Source of the DNA: Pseudomonadota bacterium
GTDB lineage: Bacteria; Pseudomonadota; Gammaproteobacteria; Burkholderiales; Burkholderiaceae_C
Direction: 5' to 3'
DNA: 6,777 bases
NCBI GenBank assembly: GCA_023396625.1
Contig: JAEWVY010000088.1
Location: 1-6,777 of the forward strand
Positions 1 through 5,754 of this stretch are shown here, piece after piece. How positions within the stretch are numbered: the stretch's first letter is position 1; every line of letters starts with the position of its first letter. The position numbers were made by a program, and so were the translations under genes. The notes beneath the pieces were generated by a model. The model was not told the origin of the DNA and made no database searches. It saw nothing but the letters and a program-made list of their open reading frames with translations.

Positions 1-36
1 CTGCTGGCCCGGGGCCGATGAGCCCGAGGGGCGAGC

Positions 37-1362
37 TTACCTGGCCAGCAAGGCGTTGACCGCCTGCAGATCCTCGGCCTTGAGCGTGCCGCTGGCCTGG
101 CGCAGCTTCAGCCCCCCCATCAGCACGTTGTAGCGTGCCAGCGCCAGGTCGCGCCGGGTCTGGAAGAGCTGGCTTTGCGCGTTCAGCACGTCGATATTGA
201 TGCGCACACCGACCTGGTAGCCCAGCTTGTTGGCGTCCAGCGCGCTCTGGCTCGACGCTTCCGCGGCCTGCAGCGCCTTGACCTGGCCCAGGCCCGACTG
301 CACGCCGAAGAAGGCCGTGCGGGTGCCCTGGGCGACATTGCGCTGGGCGGTGTCCAGATCGGCGCGGGCCTTGTCTTCCAGCGACAGGGTCTCCCGGATG
401 CGGTTCTGGATGGCATAGCCGGCGAACAGGGGCAGATTGAATGTCAGCCCGATGGTGCCCGCTTTGACGCGCGAGCTGACCGTGGAGGAGCTGGTGCCAT
501 CGAGGTTGCGCGTGACGCCGTAGCTGGCGGTCAGGTCCACTGTCGGCAACTGGCCGGCCTCGGCCTTGGTGACCTCGAGCTTGGCGATGTCCAGGCCGAG
601 GCGGGCCTGCTGGACGGCGGGGTGCATGGCATCCGACTGCGTGACCCAGGCATCGACGTCCTGCGGTTCCAGCGGTGGCAGCACCACCGGCTCGGCCAGG
701 GGCCGGGGGGCCGTGTCCTTCTTGCCCACGAGCTGGTCGAGTGCCAGCCTTTTCACGCGCAGATCGTTTTCGGCGGCGATTTCCTGGGCGATCACGAGGT
801 CGTAGCGGGCCTGGGCTTCGCGTGAATCGGTGATGGTGGCCGTGCCCACTTCAAAGTTGCGCTGGGCGGCGGCCAGCTGCTCGGCGACGGCGGTTTTCTG
901 GGCGCGCACGACGTTCAGGCTGTCCTGTGAGGCGAGCACGTCGAAATAGGCCTGGCTCACCCGCACGATCAGGTCCTGGTCGGCCATGGCCAGCTGCGCC
1001 TGCGCCAGCTCGGCCTGGCGCTTGCCCTGCTCGGCCGTGGCCAGGTTGGCGGGGCGGTAGACGGGCTGGCTGGCACTGACACCGATGTTCTGCGTGCCGT
1101 AGGCGCGGTCGGTGGTCGTGGGCACGTCGATTTCCAGCGCAGTACGCGACGCGCCGGCGCCCAGGCCCACGGTCGGCAGAATGGCCGCGCGCGCCTGTTC
1201 TGCCTTGGCCAGCGTCGCCTCGTATTGGGCCCGTGCGGACTGGTAGGCGGCGTCGTAGGCGCGTGCCGACTCGTACAGCTCGACCAGGCTTTGGGCCCGC
1301 ACGGGGGCGGCGAGGAAGGCGGCCAGGGCGAGCGCGAGAGGCAGGGGGCGGAGCGGGTTCAT
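37..1362 (-). CDS. tolC: TolC-family outer-membrane efflux/type I secretion channel
   Basis: Outer-membrane duct used by tripartite efflux pumps and type I secretion systems, 441 aa. The start is the ATG at 1362, preceded by GGAGGT at 1375-1370 with 7-nt spacing, and it opens a classical signal peptide (MNPLRPLPLALALAAFLAAP, predicted cut after VRA at 23). There is no lipobox cysteine, so it resembles TolC rather than OprM/NodT lipoproteins. The two structural repeats are visible. The first includes FEVGTATITDSREAQARYD at 170-188, a strong TolC-type I signature. The second includes GYQVGVRINIDVLNAQSQLF at 381-400 followed by the RRDLALARYN and LKLRQASGTL terminal region. Long Ala/Gln-rich heptad stretches match the coiled-coil alpha barrel. 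It ends in TAA at 39-37. It follows the rhodanese by 28 nt and is the natural partner for the adaptor and permease upstream, but a general TolC would also serve other pumps. Confidence 0.96.
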   Translation of the reverse strand: MNPLRPLPLALALAAFLAAPVRAQSLVELYESARAYDAAYQSARAQYEATLAKAEQARAAILPTVGLGAGASRTALEIDVPTTTDRAYGTQNIGVSASQPVYRPANLATAEQGKRQAELAQAQLAMADQDLIVRVSQAYFDVLASQDSLNVVRAQKTAVAEQLAAAQRNFEVGTATITDSREAQARYDLVIAQEIAAENDLRVKRLALDQLVGKKDTAPRPLAEPVVLPPLEPQDVDAWVTQSDAMHPAVQQARLGLDIAKLEVTKAEAGQLPTVDLTASYGVTRNLDGTSSSTVSSRVKAGTIGLTFNLPLFAGYAIQNRIRETLSLEDKARADLDTAQRNVAQGTRTAFFGVQSGLGQVKALQAAEASSQSALDANKLGYQVGVRINIDVLNAQSQLFQTRRDLALARYNVLMGGLKLRQASGTLKAEDLQAVNALLAR

Positions 1363-1369
1363 GGGGGTT

Positions 1370-1375
1370 ACCTCC
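1370..1375 (-). promoter_or_regulatory. ribosome binding site deciding the tolC start
   Basis: GGAGGT on the minus strand with 7-nt spacing to the ATG at 1362. It selects this start over the in-frame ATG 17 codons upstream at 1413, which would overlap the end of the rhodanese gene and bury the signal peptide. Confidence 0.85.
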
Positions 1376-1390
1376 AGGACGAGGGCGGTT

Positions 1391-1732
1391 TCAGTAGCGT
1401 GGCACGGAAGCATCGACCTCGCGCGACCAGGCGTCGATGCCGCCGGTCACGTTCGCGACGTGGTCGAAGCCGTGCTGTTTCAGGAAGGAGGCCACCTGCA
1501 TGCTGCGGCCACCATGGTGGCACAGGCAGGCGATGGGGCGGCTGCGGTCCAGCTCGGCCAGACGCACCGGCACGGCACGCATGGGCAGGTGCTGCAGCGT
1601 GAAGCCCTCCGGCCGGATGCTGGCGGTCTGCCATTCCCAGGGCTCGCGCACGTCGAGCACGAGCGGCTCGCCCAGGGTGCGGGCGGTTTCCAGCCAGGCC
1701 GTCAGGTCGCGGGGATGAATTTGCGGGATCAC
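1391..1732 (-). CDS. single-domain rhodanese (sulfurtransferase-like) protein
   Basis: Small cytosolic rhodanese-domain protein of 113 aa with no signal peptide, similar in size to GlpE-type single-domain rhodaneses, which move a sulfane sulfur from thiosulfate or persulfides to acceptors such as cyanide or thioredoxin. Visible motifs: LVLDVREPWEW at 24-34 (the first CH2-type region, with Asp-Val-Arg-Glu), active-site loop CHHGGRS at 71-77 with Cys71 as the expected persulfide carrier, and NVTGGIDAWS at 94-103, the usual C-terminal signature. The start chosen is GTG at 1732, with AGGA at 1743-1740 seven nt upstream, giving MIPQIHPRDL. Reading further upstream in frame would overlap the methyltransferase and add residues that do not belong to the domain. 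It lies 20 nt after the methyltransferase and 28 nt before tolC, so it is very likely cotranscribed. Its physiological acceptor is not evident. Confidence 0.93.
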   Translation of the reverse strand: MIPQIHPRDLTAWLETARTLGEPLVLDVREPWEWQTASIRPEGFTLQHLPMRAVPVRLAELDRSRPIACLCHHGGRSMQVASFLKQHGFDHVANVTGGIDAWSREVDASVPRY

Positions 1733-1739
1733 GGGAGGG

Positions 1740-1743
1740 TCCT
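1740..1743 (-). promoter_or_regulatory. ribosome binding site supporting the GTG start of the rhodanese gene
   Basis: AGGA on the minus strand, 7 nt before GTG at 1732, between the methyltransferase stop and the rhodanese. It supports the GTG start; no in-frame ATG lies nearby that keeps the domain and avoids overlap. Confidence 0.6.
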
Positions 1744-1752
1744 GCCGCTGGC

Positions 1753-2418
1753 TCAGAAGCGGAAACGCGACGGTTCGGGGAAGTGCAGCAGGCGCGGGGC
1801 GACCGTGTCCCAGGGCTGCGCCGTGGTCCACGTGGTTTCGCCGTCGCGCCGCACCACGGTGGCGCGCATCATGGGTTCGTCGCCAACGATGCCGATCAGG
1901 CGGCCGCCGGTTCGCAGCTGCGCCAGCAGGTTCCGCGGCACCTCGGCCACCGAGCCGCTGAGCACGATCACGTCGAACGGCCCGTCGGGCAGGGGATCCA
2001 GGGCGCCGTCGGCCTGGCGCACCTCCACGTTCAGGATGCCGGCCTGCTGGAGATTCGCGCGCGCCATGCGGACGAGTTCAGGCTCGATTTCGAGCGACAC
2101 GACACGCTCCGCCCGATGCGCCAGCAGGGCGGCCATGTAGCCCGATCCGGCGCCGATCTCCAGCACCTTCTCATGCTTTTGCACCTGGGCGTCCTGAAGC
2201 AGCCGTGCCTCGACCCGGGGGGCCAGCATGACCTGGCCCCGGGCGCCTTGTTCGCGCAGCGGAATCTCGGTGTCCACGAAGGCCAGCGCCTTGTGCGCCA
2301 GCGGCACGAAGTCTTCGCGCCTGACCGTGGAAAGCAGCCCCAGCACGTCGGCGTCGAGCACGTCCCAAGGCCGGATCTGTTGCTCGATCATGTTGAAGCG
2401 TGCGCGTTCGACATCCAT
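1753..2418 (-). CDS. PCM-family (protein-L-isoaspartate O-methyltransferase-like) SAM methyltransferase
   Basis: Cytosolic class I SAM-dependent methyltransferase, 221 aa, close to the usual PCM length of about 210. SAM-binding motif I is VLEIGAGSGYMAALLA starting at residue 85. The acidic ribose-binding residue is E110 at the end of strand 2 (VVSLE), and a Q-A-D-G motif at 135-138 matches the adenine-contact region. The region GPFDVIVLSG then VPRNLLAQLRTGGRLIGIVG (146-179) follows the PCM fold. What is odd is the segment GQVMLAPRVEARLL (61-74), where classical PCM enzymes carry a T-I-S-x-P motif with the catalytic hydroxyl residue; here it reads V-M-L-A-P. Repair of isoaspartate is therefore doubtful and the substrate unknown. 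The start is fixed by AAGGAGT at 2432-2426, 7 nt before the ATG. The rhodanese GTG follows 20 nt after the TGA stop, suggesting one unit with rhodanese and tolC. Confidence 0.92.
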   Translation of the reverse strand: MDVERARFNMIEQQIRPWDVLDADVLGLLSTVRREDFVPLAHKALAFVDTEIPLREQGARGQVMLAPRVEARLLQDAQVQKHEKVLEIGAGSGYMAALLAHRAERVVSLEIEPELVRMARANLQQAGILNVEVRQADGALDPLPDGPFDVIVLSGSVAEVPRNLLAQLRTGGRLIGIVGDEPMMRATVVRRDGETTWTTAQPWDTVAPRLLHFPEPSRFRF

Positions 2419-2425
2419 TTTTAAT

Positions 2426-2432
2426 ACTCCTT
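2426..2432 (-). promoter_or_regulatory. strong ribosome binding site of the methyltransferase gene
   Basis: On the minus strand the sequence AAGGAGT lies 7 nt before the ATG at 2418, in an A/T-rich leader that stands out against the GC-rich background. It is a near-perfect Shine-Dalgarno and fixes the start of the PCM-like gene. Confidence 0.8.
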
Positions 2433-2466
2433 GGGGTATGTTATCCGATTCGGGTCCATTTTACCG
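2433..2466 (-). promoter_or_regulatory. possible weak promoter and short dyad before the methyltransferase gene
   Basis: The 42-nt gap after the permease stop is locally A/T-richer than the genes. A -10-like TAACAT lies at 2443-2438 (four of six matches to TATAAT), but I find no good -35 at 16-18 nt. Next to it is a 13-bp dyad at 2443-2455, ATCCGATTCGGGT, symmetric except for one pair, which could be an operator half or chance. No stem with a T-run terminator is seen, so read-through from the permease is possible. Confidence 0.22.
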
Positions 2467-5400
2467 GGCGGGTTCCGGCGGACGGTCCGCCGACGCCGTG
2501 CCGAACAGGCGGCGCAGCCCTTGCGCGAGGTCGTCCATGTAGCAGTACACCACGGGCACCACCACCAGGGTCAGCAGGGAGGAGGTGATGACGCCGCCGA
2601 TCACGGCCTGGCCCATGGGGGCGCGCTGCTCGGACCCCTCGGTGAGCGCGAAGGCCAGCGGCACCATGCCGAACACCATGGCCAGCGTGGTCATCAGGAT
2701 GGGGCGCAGGCGCACGCGCGCGGCATGCAGCAGCGCGTCGGTCCGGCCCATGCCGGGGACATGGCTGCCATCGGCCTCCACGTGCGGCTCGCGGGAGCGG
2801 ATGGCGAAGTCCACCAGCAGGATCGCGTTCTTCGTCACCAGGCCCATGAGCATCACCACGCCGATGATGGAGAAAATCGACAGCGTGGAGCCGAACAGCA
2901 TCAGCGCGAGCACCACGCCGATGAGCGTCAGCGGCAGCGAAGTCATCAGCGCCAGGGGCTGCAGGAAACTGCGGAACTGGCTCGCCAGGATCATGTAGAT
3001 GAAGATCACGGCCATCGCCAGCGCCGCCACGGCGTAGCCGAAGGATTCGGCCATGTTTTTCGTGGATCCGCTGAACTGATAGCCGTAGCCGGGCGGAAAG
3101 TCGACGCCCGCGAGCGCGGCCTTGATGTCGTTGGATACTTCGCCGGCCGAGCGGCCGTGGGCGTTGCCGCTGATCGCGACCTCGCGCGTGAGGTCGCGCC
3201 GGTTGATCTGGTTCGCGCCCGTGCCCTCGCGCAGGCTGGCGACCTGGTTCAGTCGCACGATGCGCGGACTGCCGTCGGCGTTCGTGCCCGCGGCCAGCGG
3301 CAGGCGCTCCAGGTCCTCGAGCGTGGTGCGGGCCGCGGGGGCGAGGCGCACGTTGACGTCGTAGGTCTGGTCGTCGGGGGCACGCCAGTTGCCCACGGTC
3401 TGGCCGGCGATCAGGGTGCGCAGCATGCCGCCGATCTGCGCGACCCCCAAGCCCAGATCGGAAGCGGCGTTGCGCTGCACATCGATCTCGACCGTGGGTT
3501 TGTCCGGCTTGAGGCTGGAGTCCAGATCGACCAGGCCAGGGATGCCTTCGAGTCGCCGCATCACCAGGGTCCTGAGCCGGCCGAGCTCCCCGAGATCGGG
3601 ACCCTGCAACGAAAACTCGATCTGCTTGTTGCCGCCCACCGGGTCGAGCAGGCCGGCATGGGTGACGGTGAGGCCGGGCACCTGCCTCAGCCGCGTGCGA
3701 AGGACCGCCGACATCTCGTCCGCCGTGCGCGTGCGCGCCTTGCGATCGACCAGCCGGACGTAGATGCTGGCGTACATCTTGCCCGCGGCGTTGCCCGTGT
3801 TGATGGTCACCAGGGTGTAGCGCACCTCCGGAAACTCGCGGAGGATCGAGTCCACCTGGCGTGCCTTGGCCTCGGTGGCTTCCAGCGAGGAACCGACCGG
3901 GGTGTGGAAGTTGACCGAGGTCTCGGAGAAATCCGCCTTCGGGACGAACTCGGTGCCCAGCAGTGGCACCATGAACACGCTGGCCGCGAAGATGCCCGCC
4001 GCGAGCGCCAACGTCGCCAGCTTGTGGGCGAGCGCCCAGCGCAGGATGCGTTGATACGCCTCGGCCAGCGTGTCGGTGGCGCGGTCGAACCAGCCGGTCA
4101 CGCGGCCGATGGTCCGGTCATAACGCGTGACGGGGGCGCGGTGCTGGCCATGGGCTTCGATGCTGGGGTCGTGCCAGACCGACGACAGCATGGGGTCCAG
4201 CGTGAAACTGACGAACATCGAGATCAGCACTGCGGCGACGATGGTCACGCCGAACTCGTGGAAGAACTTGCCGATGATGCCCCCCATGAAGCCGATGGGC
4301 AGGAACACCGCCACGATGGACAGCGTGGTGGCCAGCACCGCCAGGCCGATTTCCCGGGTGCCGTCCATCGCCGCGTCGTAGGCGCCCTTGCCGGTCTGCG
4401 CGTGGCGCACGATGTTTTCGCGCACCACGATGGCGTCGTCGATCAACAGGCCCACGCACAGGGACAGCGCCATCAGCGTGACCATGTTGATGGTGAAGCC
4501 GAACAGGTGCATGAACAGGAAGGTGCCGATCAGCGAGATCGGCAGCGTCAGGCCGGTGATGACGGTCGAACGCCAGGAATTGAGGAACAGGAAGACGATC
4601 AGCACGGTCAGCAATGCGCCCTCGAACAGCGTGCGCCGCACGTTCTCCACGCCTACTCGGATGGGGCGGGAGGCGTCGGTGACCGGTTCCAGGCGCACGC
4701 CGGGCGGCAGCTGCGGGGCCAGATCGGCCACGGCGCGCGCGAGGCCGTCGATCACCGTGATGGTGTTTTCATCCTGCGCCTTCTGCACCGTCAGCAGCAG
4801 CGTGCGCTGGCCGTTGTAGAGGGCCAGGGTGTCGATTTCCTGTTCGCCGTCCCTGACCGTGGCCAGCTGGTCGAGCCGGACGGCCGCGCCGCCCCGCCGC
4901 GCCACGATGATCTGGCCGAAATCCTCGGGGCGCTTCATGCGGGCATCGATCTGCACCACGTTTTCCCGGGTCGGCGAGCGCACCGCCCCCAGCGGCAACT
5001 GCTGGTTTTCGCCGCGCACCGCGCTGACCACCTGTTCGGGCGCGATGCCGAACGCCTCCAGCGCGTGCGGCTTGAGATAGAGATTGATCTCGCGCCGGGT
5101 GCCGCCCACCAATGTGACCGAGCCCACGCCGCGCACGTTTTCGAGTCGCTTCTTGAGGACCTGGTCGGCCCAGTTGGTCAGCTCCACCGCGGAGGGAGCG
5201 CCTGTGTTTCCCGCCGTGCCCGGCTCGCTGCCGCCCGCGGGGGCGTTCGTGCCTTGGGGCGGCCTGACGGCGTTGGCGGCTGACGACGCCGATGCGGCCG
5301 GGTGGGGGTCGGGCAGCACCGCCAGCGACCAGATGGCGCGGCTGGACGGATCGAATCGCAGCACCCGCGGCTCCTTGATCTCCGTGCGAAAGGTCGGCCG

Positions 5401-5745
5401 GATGGCCGCGACCTTCTCGCGCACGTCCTCGGCGGCCTTGCGGCCGTCGATGTGAAGCTGGAACTCGATGATCACCACCGACATGCCGTCGTAGCTGCGC
5501 GAGGTCAGCGCATTGATGCCGGCAATGGAATTCACCCCCTCCTCCATGGGGCGGGTGAGCTCGCTCTCCACGATCTCGGGCGAGGCGCCGGGGTATTCGG
5601 TGGTGATCACGACCACCGGAAAATCGATGTTCGGGAACTGGTCCACCTTCAGCCGCTGGTAGGAGAACGCGCCGAGCACCACGAACGCCAGCATCACCAT
5701 GGTGGCGAACACCGGGTTGCGGAGACTGACCTGCGTGAACCACAT
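2461..5745 (-). CDS. RND efflux permease, HAE-1 (AcrB-like) family
   Basis: Inner-membrane proton-driven drug/solute exporter, 1094 aa. The start MWFTQVSLRNPVFATMV is a typical RND N-terminus. Predicted layout: TM1 about 10-28, periplasmic porter domain 33-370, TM2-TM6 about 375-516, TM7 about 575-597, second periplasmic domain 598-900, TM8-TM12 about 902-1068. Proton-relay residues are present by alignment from memory with AcrB D407/D408, K940, R971 and T978: D436 and D437 in GLLIDDAIVV (TM4), K972 in GLVTKNAIL (TM10), R1012 and T1019 in RLRPILMTT (TM11). The protein is longer than the usual 1030-1050 aa; the excess is mostly a low-complexity insert at about 145-186. No Shine-Dalgarno is visible before the ATG at 5745; the adaptor stop lies 9 nt upstream, suggesting translational coupling. 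The intact relay and full length argue for a working pump. Substrate range is unknown, and MdtB/C-like or solvent-type pumps are equally possible. Confidence 0.96.
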   Translation of the reverse strand: MWFTQVSLRNPVFATMVMLAFVVLGAFSYQRLKVDQFPNIDFPVVVITTEYPGASPEIVESELTRPMEEGVNSIAGINALTSRSYDGMSVVIIEFQLHIDGRKAAEDVREKVAAIRPTFRTEIKEPRVLRFDPSSRAIWSLAVLPDPHPAASASSAANAVRPPQGTNAPAGGSEPGTAGNTGAPSAVELTNWADQVLKKRLENVRGVGSVTLVGGTRREINLYLKPHALEAFGIAPEQVVSAVRGENQQLPLGAVRSPTRENVVQIDARMKRPEDFGQIIVARRGGAAVRLDQLATVRDGEQEIDTLALYNGQRTLLLTVQKAQDENTITVIDGLARAVADLAPQLPPGVRLEPVTDASRPIRVGVENVRRTLFEGALLTVLIVFLFLNSWRSTVITGLTLPISLIGTFLFMHLFGFTINMVTLMALSLCVGLLIDDAIVVRENIVRHAQTGKGAYDAAMDGTREIGLAVLATTLSIVAVFLPIGFMGGIIGKFFHEFGVTIVAAVLISMFVSFTLDPMLSSVWHDPSIEAHGQHRAPVTRYDRTIGRVTGWFDRATDTLAEAYQRILRWALAHKLATLALAAGIFAASVFMVPLLGTEFVPKADFSETSVNFHTPVGSSLEATEAKARQVDSILREFPEVRYTLVTINTGNAAGKMYASIYVRLVDRKARTRTADEMSAVLRTRLRQVPGLTVTHAGLLDPVGGNKQIEFSLQGPDLGELGRLRTLVMRRLEGIPGLVDLDSSLKPDKPTVEIDVQRNAASDLGLGVAQIGGMLRTLIAGQTVGNWRAPDDQTYDVNVRLAPAARTTLEDLERLPLAAGTNADGSPRIVRLNQVASLREGTGANQINRRDLTREVAISGNAHGRSAGEVSNDIKAALAGVDFPPGYGYQFSGSTKNMAESFGYAVAALAMAVIFIYMILASQFRSFLQPLALMTSLPLTLIGVVLALMLFGSTLSIFSIIGVVMLMGLVTKNAILLVDFAIRSREPHVEADGSHVPGMGRTDALLHAARVRLRPILMTTLAMVFGMVPLAFALTEGSEQRAPMGQAVIGGVITSSLLTLVVVPVVYCYMDDLAQGLRRLFGTASADRPPEPAR

Positions 5746-5754
5746 GCCGTGGGG

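Noticed and set aside
175..825. A 216-codon plus-strand open frame opposite tolC
   Set aside because: Same codon-aligned antisense effect, with no domain and low-complexity composition, while the minus strand carries a clear TolC.
1363..1413. Upstream in-frame ATG adding 17 residues to TolC
   Set aside because: The extension would overlap the rhodanese end and precede an ideal signal peptide; the ATG at 1362 has a perfect ribosome site.
1733..1831. Longer N-terminus for the rhodanese starting at 1831
   Set aside because: It would overlap the methyltransferase by about 80 nt, and the added residues are not part of a rhodanese domain; the GTG at 1732 has AGGA at good spacing.
2431..5283. A 950-codon open frame on the plus strand, opposite the permease gene
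   Set aside because: It is aligned codon to codon with the permease, so stops could appear only opposite TTA, CTA or TCA codons, which GC-rich genes rarely use. Its product is rich in His, Gln, Asp, Arg and Gly (the antisense of GTG, CTG, ATC, GCC), has no recognisable domain, and starts at a TTG inside the leader of the methyltransferase gene. It is a shadow frame.
5188..5313. Permease insert as a frameshift or inserted mobile sequence
   Set aside because: The permease frame continues intact on both sides, and there are no flanking repeats or change in base composition.
4769..5743. A 324-codon minus-strand open frame within the permease gene in another frame
   Set aside because: An Arg/Gly/His-rich alternative frame of a GC-rich gene, fully inside the well-supported permease and without recognisable motifs.
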